Positions 1 to 6,775 of a stretch of 9,866 nucleotides of DNA are shown piece after piece. Under the pieces are notes generated by a model. That model saw only the letters and a program-made list of their open reading frames with translations, was not told where the DNA came from and searched no databases. This stretch comes from Microcaldota archaeon (GTDB taxonomy: Archaea; Micrarchaeota; Micrarchaeia; Micrarchaeales; Micrarchaeaceae), in NCBI GenBank assembly GCA_021792115.1, contig JAJYVI010000030.1, positions 1-9,866 of the forward strand. Direction: 5' to 3'. The position numbers and the translations under genes are program-made. How positions within the stretch are numbered: the first letter of the stretch is position 1; each line of letters begins with the position of its first letter.

Positions 1-141
1 TAATTTAAATAAGTTTTGCTTAAATAATAATTATATTTTTGCTTTGGAGCTGCAGATACTCTATTTAAGAATAGGGCTCGCATATAATTTGTATCTTATA
101 TTTTATTTTAAAATTTTTAAGTTTATTTTAAGTCATTAAGA

Positions 142-150
142 CTATATATT
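142..150 (+). promoter_or_regulatory. TATA box of the oligosaccharyltransferase gene
   Basis: The sequence ctatatatt lies centred about 25 nt before the ATG codons at 169 and 172, the usual distance from an archaeal TATA box to the transcription start. The mRNA is therefore probably leaderless and begins at or next to the start codon. This favours ATG 169 or 172 over the TTG at 160. Bases 1-141 are AT-rich and no gene can be recognised there. Confidence 0.55.
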
Positions 151-168
151 TGGACTAATTTGATTTTT

Positions 169-3100
169 ATGATGATCACACAAGTTGTTATTGCAGGCAT
201 TGTTGCATTTTTGTCTTTATTTATACCAGGATTTCTCATTGCACTGGCACTTCTTAAGAAAACAGAGCTAAATATGTTTGAGATTGGTGTTATTGGGTTT
301 ATTTTCGGGCTTATTCTTCCTGCGACAATGACTTGGGCAGAGTCTTATTTTATGAAGCAGATTCATTTTTTCTCATTTTCATTAGGTCTGTTTGAATTAA
401 ATGCAATAGTGCTTGCAATCATTGGCTTTTTGCTTTGCATTCAGCAAGGTGTAATAACAAGTAGCACATTTAAATTTTCACGCGCAGGCGAAGCAGAAAA
501 AGAAAGGCCTGAAATTATCAAGGAGGCACATAATAATATTATAGAATTAAGACAGGAGTTGCAGGAGTTCAAAGGCGCGCAGAATGTCATAACAAAGCAC
601 ATTGAAGAAGAGGCAAGTTTGAAAGAGAAGCAGATAAATGAGCTGAAAAACATTTCAGGGCTTAGTATTGAGGAAAAACAAAAAATCCTTGAGCTGCATA
701 AAAAAGAGGACGAGCAGCTAATGCAGATGCACATTAATGAAGAGGAAATGCTTTTGCAGGACTTCAGGAACAAAAAAATAGGCGATGGAAAAAGCCGCTC
801 ATTGTATAAATATGCATTTGCAATACTTTTCGCAATCATGCTTATCGTGTTTATAACCAGAATAATAGGCATAGGAAAGTCAAGCACATACTTCGAGTTT
901 GACCCTTATTTTGACATGCTGAATACGCAATCAATACTCACTTACGGATACCAAGTTCTTTATTCTCCTTCTGCATGGCCTATAGCCTCACAAGGCACTA
1001 TACTTAGAATACAGCCATTAATCCCTTACCTTGAGGCATACTGGTATAGCCTGATGAATGTTTTCACGCATTATTCAGCATTCAATACCACACTAATGTC
1101 TAATGTAAGCAGCGTGTATCCCCCGCTTACAGCAGCACTTCTTGTTTTTGTGATATTCCTGCTTATCTACAAGCAATATGATGAATGGATAGGACTTATT
1201 AGCGCAGGTTTGATTGCTTCAATACCAGTGCTATTCACTACGTTCGTAGCTGGCGAGCAACTTCTTGAGCCATGGGGTATATTTTCATTATTCTTCTTCT
1301 TTGCAACATACATGCTTGCAATCAAGAATATGAAAAGCAACAGGCTTGCGATACTAGCAGGCTTGGCATTTGTATCTACATTTTTGGGCGCGCATTATTA
1401 TACTGTAGATGCGGGAGTGCTCACGCTTTATATATTAATTCAGGGGCTAATCAATGTACTCAGAAGGGACTTTGACATCAATTTCTACAAAATGAATGCA
1501 ATTGTAATAGCTATAATCGCGGTGTTTCTTGCAATATATAATCCTTACCATGCAACCCTTACAGGCAGAATACCTTCTGTGTTCGGAATCCCGATAACTG
1601 TTTCAGGGCCATTGTTTGCATTGCTTATAATAGCAGTGCTTGAGTATGTTCCGAAGTTCCTGCACAAAAACAAAATTCTTTTCAAAAAGCTTGACTTTAA
1701 ATCTTATATCACATTCATTGCAGTAATCTGCATAATATTGGTCTTGCTTATTCTGTTTACAAAGCTCGGAGATCCTATTAAAAGTTACCTTACTCTTAGC
1801 AAGCATTTCACGACACCAAGCACTCCTCTATTCATGACAGTGCAGGAATTCATCCCGACAGGATTCAAATTCAATTTCGCAAGTAATGGCCTTGGCCTGA
1901 TTGCAATAGGAATATCAAACTTCTCACTCTTGTTTTATGCAGTAATATTCTCAACAATTATATTGATTTTGCTTAGTATATGGATGAGAAATGACAAGAT
2001 AGGTATTTTGTATCTTGCCATATTTATTCCTCTACTTTTTGCAGGGCTTTCAGAAGTTAAATACCTACCGCATCTTGCAGTTGCATATGTAATGCTCATA
2101 GGCATACTGATAGGAGAGGCATTGCTTTTAAAAAGCAATAATTACTCTCTTAAATTTGACACAAATACAAATATCAAAAAATCATTGGAGCATGTTTATT
2201 CTGCAAACAAGGAATTTGCAATTGCAATCTTCTCTCTTGCATTGTTCCTTATCTCATCAATACTGAGCCTTGTGTTTCTTTTGTATGTATATATAAGCCA
2301 GAGCATTGTGACAGATAAGTCAAAGAAAAACATTCTTCTGGCACTTATAATAATATTTATTGCAATTGAGCTTGTCTCTGTTTTCGCTTTCAGGACTTTT
2401 GTATATGGCGAAAGCCAGACTCTTGTAAATGCAGCCCAGGCCATTTCTGTCCACTATGCAAACCCTGGGAACGAGTGCACCATATTCCAAAAGACAGGGA
2501 ATATAGCAGGCTCTGATGCCTTCTGCAACCAGGTGCCAGGGTACTGGCTGAATGCAACCCAGTGGATGAAGCAGAATGTCGGCCCGTATGGTCCTAGGAT
2601 TCTCTCATGGTGGGACTATGGAGACTGGATAAACTGGTTCGGAAACAGCAATGCAGTGCTTAGGGGCGACAACTCAATACCAAAAGAGGACTATGCAACA
2701 GCCGCAAACTACGTGCTTGGACCGAAATACGGGTATGACGAGACTGCGCTAGCCAACTTCATGAACACGAACCAAACAAGATATATTGTATTTGACCAGG
2801 GCTTGATCCCGAAGTGGGGCGCGCTTGATTTCCTTGCATGCATAAACATAAACGCGACTTCAAAGGCATTTGCAATAAGCCAGGGCGCTCGCCAGGGCGT
2901 GCCATATGCACTTGGTCAGTCTCAGTGTGAGCTTTCGCATGACCCAGAGTATGCACTGCTGCCGCTTTCAGCAATAGCAGGCAATGCCACAAGCCAGAAC
3001 ATCAATGATTATTGTTCATTCTCAACAAGCCAGAACCTGTACATAAAGGCGTACTTGGTTGCGAATAACACACTGCTCAATAGCACGGCATGCGTGAGTG

Positions 3101-3507
3101 CGAACCCGAACCAGAACGGGGCAATGCAGCTCTATACTCCGCAGGGAACAAAGATGAATGCATTCGTGTCAGTGGCAGACCCTCAGATAACATACCAGGG
3201 AGAAATTGCAATCCAGGGCGCAAGCTATGTCAGCCTGCTTGTAATATATGCTCCGAATGGTCCGAATGACACAGTTACTGATGCTCCAACAGAGTTCTAC
3301 AATTCAAACTTCTACAAGGGATTCTTCTATGGTAGGCTTAATGGCTTCACACAGGTATTCCCTGAGAATGCATCAAACCTCACAGGCATCAACCTTGTCA
3401 ATTATGTGCTGCCGCTCAGGATACTTGAGTTGAACAACTTCACAGGGCAGCTGCCATCAGTGCCTGTAAAGTACCCATGGATAATAAACAACATGTCCAT
3501 GCCTTGA
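169..3507 (+). CDS. aglB: Archaeal oligosaccharyltransferase (STT3/AglB) with N-terminal membrane and coiled-coil extension
   Basis: This is the catalytic subunit of N-glycosylation. It moves a lipid-linked glycan onto Asn of N-x-S/T sequons on the outer face of the membrane. Numbering is from ATG 169 (1112 aa; TTG 160 is the alternative start). Seen: the WWDYG sequon-binding motif at 814-818; DPYF at 245-248, matching the first metal-binding acidic motif of external loop 1; TVQE at 557-560, matching the TIxE motif; many membrane helices up to about residue 750; and a soluble C-terminal domain of about 350 residues. The second acidic motif, normally like GxFDxE/D, is only recognisable as GEQLLEPW near 362, so it is divergent. 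The enzyme is longer than usual because the STT3 core begins near residue 214. Before it come three hydrophobic helices (about 1-100) and a charged Glu/Lys/Leu coiled coil (about 105-204). Loop charge suggests the N-terminus is outside and the coil cytoplasmic, which puts the DPYF loop outside as required. About eleven N-x-S/T sequons crowd the C-terminal ectodomain. Family assignment is secure; the role of the extension is unknown. Confidence 0.95.
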   Translation: MMITQVVIAGIVAFLSLFIPGFLIALALLKKTELNMFEIGVIGFIFGLILPATMTWAESYFMKQIHFFSFSLGLFELNAIVLAIIGFLLCIQQGVITSSTFKFSRAGEAEKERPEIIKEAHNNIIELRQELQEFKGAQNVITKHIEEEASLKEKQINELKNISGLSIEEKQKILELHKKEDEQLMQMHINEEEMLLQDFRNKKIGDGKSRSLYKYAFAILFAIMLIVFITRIIGIGKSSTYFEFDPYFDMLNTQSILTYGYQVLYSPSAWPIASQGTILRIQPLIPYLEAYWYSLMNVFTHYSAFNTTLMSNVSSVYPPLTAALLVFVIFLLIYKQYDEWIGLISAGLIASIPVLFTTFVAGEQLLEPWGIFSLFFFFATYMLAIKNMKSNRLAILAGLAFVSTFLGAHYYTVDAGVLTLYILIQGLINVLRRDFDINFYKMNAIVIAIIAVFLAIYNPYHATLTGRIPSVFGIPITVSGPLFALLIIAVLEYVPKFLHKNKILFKKLDFKSYITFIAVICIILVLLILFTKLGDPIKSYLTLSKHFTTPSTPLFMTVQEFIPTGFKFNFASNGLGLIAIGISNFSLLFYAVIFSTIILILLSIWMRNDKIGILYLAIFIPLLFAGLSEVKYLPHLAVAYVMLIGILIGEALLLKSNNYSLKFDTNTNIKKSLEHVYSANKEFAIAIFSLALFLISSILSLVFLLYVYISQSIVTDKSKKNILLALIIIFIAIELVSVFAFRTFVYGESQTLVNAAQAISVHYANPGNECTIFQKTGNIAGSDAFCNQVPGYWLNATQWMKQNVGPYGPRILSWWDYGDWINWFGNSNAVLRGDNSIPKEDYATAANYVLGPKYGYDETALANFMNTNQTRYIVFDQGLIPKWGALDFLACININATSKAFAISQGARQGVPYALGQSQCELSHDPEYALLPLSAIAGNATSQNINDYCSFSTSQNLYIKAYLVANNTLLNSTACVSANPNQNGAMQLYTPQGTKMNAFVSVADPQITYQGEIAIQGASYVSLLVIYAPNGPNDTVTDAPTEFYNSNFYKGFFYGRLNGFTQVFPENASNLTGINLVNYVLPLRILELNNFTGQLPSVPVKYPWIINNMSMP

Positions 3508-3514
3508 TTGGAAA

Positions 3515-3562
3515 TTTTTTTAAAAAGAAGTTTTATATTTTATCCTTATATTTTTATTTTTT
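3515..3562 (+). terminator. T-rich transcript end after the oligosaccharyltransferase
   Basis: Beginning 8 nt after the TGA stop there are several T runs (seven T at 3515-3521, then five and six T at about 3551-3562). Archaeal RNA polymerase terminates at such T-rich tracts without needing a hairpin. A small hairpin follows (gctgt-caga-acagc, 3577-3590). Confidence 0.45.
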
Positions 3563-3654
3563 GCCTACGCAATATTGCTGTCAGAACAGCGCTGCACGGA
3601 AAGATGCAGAAAGCAAATAAAGTACATAAAATAATAAAGTAAATAAAGCAAGTA

Positions 3655-3668
3655 AATAAATATAAAAT
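3655..3668 (+). promoter_or_regulatory. TATA box of tRNA-Ile
   Basis: The AT-rich stretch aataaatataaaat lies 11-24 nt before the mature tRNA 5' end, so it fits a promoter for a short precursor. It is embedded in a low-complexity stretch (about 3614-3678) in which AAATAAAG-like units recur, so the exact box is uncertain. Confidence 0.4.
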
Positions 3669-3678
3669 AAATAAAAAT

Positions 3679-3753
3679 GGGCTTGTAGCTTAGCCTGGTT
3701 AGAGCACCGGTCTTATAAGCCGGGGGTCGTGAGTTCAAATCTCACCAGGCCCA
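3679..3753 (+). tRNA. tRNA-Ile (anticodon UAU)
   Basis: A complete cloverleaf can be drawn. The acceptor stem is 3679-3685 with 3746-3752 (one T-G pair), and the D arm is 3688-3705 with GG in the loop. The anticodon stem is 3707-3711 with 3719-3723, and its loop is cttataa. The T arm is 3729-3745 with loop ttcaaat, and the discriminator base is A at 3753. Anticodon 3714-3716 is TAT, which reads the isoleucine codon AUA. No intron and no encoded CCA are seen. The anticodon is unusual: most archaea read AUA with a tRNA bearing a CAU anticodon whose C is modified to agmatidine. The neighbouring genes use many ATA codons, so this tRNA should be in heavy demand. Confidence 0.95.
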
Positions 3754-3962
3754 TTTTAATAAAGGGGATTATATATAATTCGATGAAATTTTATCCTCTG
3801 TAAATTCTATATCTCTTAGGTATGATTTTAACATAGTTTTATTATTGAGAGGGCTGAAAAAGGGAGGTTTAAGAAATTTTTAGACCAATTGCATATAAAA
3901 ACAAGTCTTGTAAAGAAACTATAGCAATGCAATGTCTACATCTAAATTTAAGTTTTTAACGT

Positions 3963-3985
3963 AGTATTCTAATACTCATAAAAAG
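3963..3985 (+). promoter_or_regulatory. Possible promoter/operator of the FMN reductase-like gene
   Basis: A perfect inverted repeat (agtatt-ct-aatact, 3963-3976) abuts a TATA-like cataaaaag (3977-3985), 37 nt before the ATG at 4022. A repressor bound there would sit in the BRE/TATA region. Simple AT-rich repeats of this size can arise by chance. The rest of 3754-4021 holds no recognisable gene; a second TATA-like gcatataaaa lies near 3890. Confidence 0.3.
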
Positions 3986-4021
3986 ATAAAAAACAATAAA
4001 CAAAATAACAATAAGATTAAC

Positions 4022-4582
4022 ATGGACGGCAAAATAAAAATTTTGGCTTTTGGAGGGAGTTTCAGAAATGGCTCTTTTTCTAATGTACTATTAAATGAGA
4101 TTAAGTATCACTTGCCTGCAAATGCAGAAATTGAAATATTCAGCCTTAGCAAGATTCCGATGTTTAATCAGGATCTTGAACAAGATCCTCCTAAAGAAGT
4201 AAAGGAATTCAAATCAAAGATAAAGAACTCTGATGCGTTAATAATTGTTACTCCTGAATACAATTATTCTGTGCCTGGTTTTATAAAAAATGCTATTGAC
4301 TGGGCATCAAGGCCCTATGGCGACAATTCATTTGATGAAAAGCCAGTGGCAATAATAAGTTCGTCCACAGGCATGCATGGCGGTTCACGCGCTCAATATC
4401 ATTTAAGGCAGATTCTTGTTTTTCTTAATATGCATCCAATAAATAAGCCAGAAGTTATGATTCCATTTATAGACCAAAAAATAGAGAATGGAAGAGTGAC
4501 AGATCCTAAAACACAGCAAAAGATAAAAGAGCTTATAGACGCTCTTTTGGCATGGACATCAAGGATAAATAATAAAAAATAA
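4022..4582 (+). CDS. NADPH-dependent FMN reductase family flavoprotein
   Basis: This 186-residue soluble protein has the flavodoxin-like fold of the FMN_red family, whose members reduce FMN, quinones, azo dyes or chromate using NAD(P)H. Seen: the N-terminal FMN-phosphate loop GGSFRNGS (11-18), the family signature PEYNYSVPGFIKNAIDW (78-94), which covers the isoalloxazine ring, and the glycine-rich STGMHGGSRAQ segment (about 120-130) of the second flavin loop. Length matches the family (about 180-190 aa) and the frame is intact. ATG 4022 places the beta-strand KIKILAFGG directly before the phosphate loop, as expected; no clear Shine-Dalgarno precedes it. The true substrate cannot be read from sequence. 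Quinone or flavin reduction is plausible next to a respiratory cytochrome b gene, but the 247-nt gap with its own promoter-like sequences argues against one operon. Confidence 0.9.
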   Translation: MDGKIKILAFGGSFRNGSFSNVLLNEIKYHLPANAEIEIFSLSKIPMFNQDLEQDPPKEVKEFKSKIKNSDALIIVTPEYNYSVPGFIKNAIDWASRPYGDNSFDEKPVAIISSSTGMHGGSRAQYHLRQILVFLNMHPINKPEVMIPFIDQKIENGRVTDPKTQQKIKELIDALLAWTSRINNKK

Positions 4583-4611
4583 ATGTGAATTATAAACTCT
4601 ACAGTAATTAA

Positions 4612-4737
4612 TCCTGCATAACAAATCAGTTCAGTTTACAAAATTCATAGCAGAAAACCCTATCCTTCAAATAGAAGAGAAGATAGAAGAAGATGTCAGA
4701 ACATAATTTCATAATGTATTATGTATCCTATGCAGGA
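4612..4737. repeat. Spaced 9-bp inverted repeat between the flavoprotein and cytochrome b genes
   Basis: Tcctgcata at 4612-4620 is a perfect inverted copy of tatgcagga at 4729-4737, with 108 nt between. Inside, one + frame is open for about 36 codons (ending TAA near 4702) with acidic, amphipathic composition, but it has no good start and no family I recognise. The stretch could be a structured RNA, a gene remnant or chance. Confidence 0.3.
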
Positions 4738-4759
4738 GACTCACGAAACCAAAAAGGCA

Positions 4760-4785
4760 TTTATAAGCAGGTTTTAAAATATTTT
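4760..4785 (+). promoter_or_regulatory. Candidate promoter of the cytochrome b gene
   Basis: Two TATA-like elements, tttataag (4760-4767) and ttttaaaata (about 4772-4781), lie upstream of the gene. A third candidate, catatac near 4804, sits about 26 nt before the TTG at 4830 and would give a leaderless transcript. Which one is used cannot be decided from sequence alone. Confidence 0.35.
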
Positions 4786-4829
4786 GAGTATTAATAATTG
4801 TAACATATACAGCATATTATAGTGGGATT

Positions 4830-6365
4830 TTGCAGGAATCTAAAAAAGCCAATGGTGCATTGCATGTTAAGGGCATAGCCAAGGCTGATGCGGATAAAAC
4901 AAAATCGCAGGGCAGCAATAATTCAATAGCATCGGATATCAAATCCCTTGCAGACTTTTTTTACATAAAAACTGTTCCTTCTTATGGGAATAACTTCTTT
5001 TTTACAATAGGAATATACTTACTTGAAATTTTTGCAATTCTTGCAGTAACAGGAATCATAATGCTCGTATTCGGGCCGTACTGGTGGAATCTTACACCAG
5101 CAGGCAATTTTATGCAAAGCGTGCATTTGTGGGCTGCAGAAGCATTTGTGACATTGATATTTCTTCATCTTTTTGTAAATCTCTCTACATCAGCATTCAA
5201 GAAAAAAAAGATTGTGTGGTTGCTAGGCTCACTTGTACTGCTTATTGTCTTGCTTGAATTTGCATTTGGGGTAGGGGTAAATGGAAATTTCATATCTCAA
5301 TGGAATGCAAAGGCAGGTGCTGACCTTTGGAATGGACTCGGCTTTGGATATTGGATAAACCCACTTAATGCCGGCGCTGTATTGGGATGGCATGTTGGGA
5401 TTATACCTATTCTGCTTGTAATACTGCTGCTTGTGCATTACCTTATTGTCAAGCAAAAAGGCTTAAGCACACCGTATAGAAAAGATATACCTTTCAGCAT
5501 GGTGGCGGCAAACCATAAAAAAATGTACATAAGAATGATCTATATTCTAATTATAATCCTTATCTTTGCAGCCTTGTTCAAAGTGCCTTATATTCCTCCA
5601 TTGACAATACAGGCCGCTGCTCAGGCATACCCTAATGTTGTAGCTACAACATTTTTACAAGAGTTCAATTTTTCATCCCATACTGCAACTTACTTTGATT
5701 CAATTGATCCCTATACTTTTAGCACTAGATCTGTATATGTAACAATTCCTTATGAAAAATACATTGCTTTAACAAATGCTCCAAATGAAGAAAATATCGT
5801 ACTTGCTGAAAATGCTTCAGCACAAAATAAAACTATAAGCGAGGCATTCAATTATTTTGAATCAAACAACTCAATTGCAAATGCATTAAATTCAACTAAT
5901 CCTTTAGTTGTAGTTGCTGCAAGTCTTACGCAAATGGCAAGACAGGGTGTTTATGAGCCTGTGCTTCAATCAGAATCAAGCAGCGGGCTTAATTATACCT
6001 TTGTAATAAGATTCTTAAGTGACACAAGGATATTGCAAAAAGAGGCCCGTACCTATGGCATTAGGACTTCTCAGTGGGGCATGTTAGCAGTAGGTACTTA
6101 TTCTATTGAAAAAGTAAGCGGATACTGGTTATTTCCATATAACCTTATGGAAATTGTTACAAGCAGCATATCCTGGTGGGGTGATCTGCAGAATGGACTT
6201 GTGGCATTGATAGTATTTCTTGTATTAATGTTCCTGCCGTATATCCCATACCTTCAGGATCTTCCTGACAAATTAGGACTTTATAAGTTATTCTGGAATA
6301 GGTTCACAGTTCCAGAGATCAAGAAGCAGAGAGAACTAGAAAAGAAAAACAAAAATAAAACGTAA
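4830..6365 (+). CDS. Cytochrome b/b6-like diheme membrane protein with large external loop
   Basis: This is the likely quinol-handling subunit of an archaeal bc-type complex. Four N-terminal helices carry two His pairs for bis-His heme ligation: H99/H113 in helix B (14 apart) and H188/H203 in helix D (15 apart, the b6-type spacing). Helix E (about 235-255) leads into a ~190-residue loop predicted outside, then helix F (about 455-475) and a basic cytoplasmic tail. The loop contains six N-x-S/T sequons (N280, N328, N333, N346, N354, N388) and no clear homology to standard cytochrome b. A normal PEWY quinol-site motif is absent; the matching place reads like GYWLFPYN (about 430-437). Only two helices follow the heme domain, against three in b6f subunit IV and four in bc1. 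No ATG precedes the first helix, so the start is TTG 4830, or TTG 4860 as an alternative. No Rieske or cytochrome c gene is in the window. Family is clear; the complex it serves is not. Confidence 0.88.
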   Translation: MQESKKANGALHVKGIAKADADKTKSQGSNNSIASDIKSLADFFYIKTVPSYGNNFFFTIGIYLLEIFAILAVTGIIMLVFGPYWWNLTPAGNFMQSVHLWAAEAFVTLIFLHLFVNLSTSAFKKKKIVWLLGSLVLLIVLLEFAFGVGVNGNFISQWNAKAGADLWNGLGFGYWINPLNAGAVLGWHVGIIPILLVILLLVHYLIVKQKGLSTPYRKDIPFSMVAANHKKMYIRMIYILIIILIFAALFKVPYIPPLTIQAAAQAYPNVVATTFLQEFNFSSHTATYFDSIDPYTFSTRSVYVTIPYEKYIALTNAPNEENIVLAENASAQNKTISEAFNYFESNNSIANALNSTNPLVVVAASLTQMARQGVYEPVLQSESSSGLNYTFVIRFLSDTRILQKEARTYGIRTSQWGMLAVGTYSIEKVSGYWLFPYNLMEIVTSSISWWGDLQNGLVALIVFLVLMFLPYIPYLQDLPDKLGLYKLFWNRFTVPEIKKQRELEKKNKNKT

Positions 6366-6474
6366 GTAGCACTTTAAGATTTGTACGGTAACGACGAAGT
6401 TTCTGATTTCAGAATATTTGAGAGATTTTCTATGTAACTCTAACCTTGCAATTTGGAAGTCATATATAATGACA

Positions 6475-6671
6475 TTATGTATTTTCATTAATGTATTTGC
6501 GCAGTTCATTGTTGAGCTGTTTGACCTTTACTACCAGTTCTTCTACTGTTTTTTGCAGTTTTTCTATTATTCTGTCTTTTTTCTCATTTTCTTTTTTGAT
6601 TCTTGATTTTCTCTTTTCAGAAGGTTATTTTCTTTCAACAAGTCTGCAGATCTGTCAATCTGGTTCGTCAA
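6475..6671 (-). pseudogene. Coiled-coil N-terminus of a transposase-like protein, joined by -1 frameshift (copy 1)
   Basis: From a TTG at 6671 the minus strand reads MTNQIDRSADLLKENNLL and on to a TAA at 6567-6569 (34 aa). A -1 shift joins it to an open frame encoding DRIIEKLQKTVEELVVKVKQ and NNELRKYINENT, ending at TAA 6475-6477, for 65 aa in all. The leucine/glutamate/lysine pattern is a coiled coil like the N-terminal multimerisation region of several transposase families (for example IS66-like), but no catalytic domain follows, so the family is unresolved. Two A_AAA_AAG heptamers lie in frame (6591-6597 and 6576-6582), and a -1 slip at either gives the same downstream frame. A 24-bp perfect AT palindrome lies immediately upstream of the start (6672-6695). 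It may be a remnant or a short regulatory protein gene. Confidence 0.55.
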
Positions 6672-6695
6672 TATTTATTTATATATAAATAAATA
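6672..6695. promoter_or_regulatory. 24-bp perfect AT palindrome before the coiled-coil ORF
   Basis: The half-site TATTTATTTATA is followed without spacer by its exact reverse complement. It directly abuts the TTG start at 6671 and includes TATA-like sequence, so it could be promoter, operator or a cruciform-prone element end. In copy 2 the corresponding sequence (near 9498-9521) keeps only the first half. Confidence 0.4.
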
Positions 6696-6775
6696 ATAAT
6701 TTATGTGAAAAAAGAGGATAATGGAATTCTCATTAAAAATCAAAATAATCGTAAGATTATTAAATTCTTACTTAT

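Larger units (their letters stand above)
6474..6771. repeat. Direct-repeat element, copy 1
   Basis: This 298-bp stretch recurs in the same orientation at 9316-9596. The right-hand ~45 bp (from tggaattctcatt to tcttac) differ at a single position although they are non-coding. The left-hand ~50 bp are also nearly identical, while the middle carries indels. The strong conservation of the ends suggests element termini or a promoter/binding site rather than drift of a simple gene duplication. It begins right after a small inverted repeat (gtcat-atata-atgac, 6459-6473) and ends 5 nt before the ASCH stop codon. Bases 6366-6458 hold nothing recognisable. Confidence 0.85.

Noticed and set aside
441..887. 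148-aa minus-strand open frame inside the oligosaccharyltransferase gene
   Set aside because: It is the antisense shadow of the coiled-coil coding region; its Ser/Cys/Phe-rich composition is what reverse-complemented Glu/Lys codons give.
3614..3678. AAATAAAG-like repeats before the tRNA, considered as a repeat array
   Set aside because: Units are irregular in length and spacing and the stretch is low-complexity AT; no CRISPR-like spacers are present.
3679..3770. tRNA 3' end as an attachment site for the right-hand island
   Set aside because: I see no second copy of the tRNA 3' sequence elsewhere in the window, and conserved genes follow directly.
6418..6688. Plus-strand Phe/Ser/Cys-rich open frames across repeat copy 1
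   Set aside because: They are antisense to the minus-strand coiled coil, which has the protein-like heptad pattern; the plus frames do not match between the two repeat copies.
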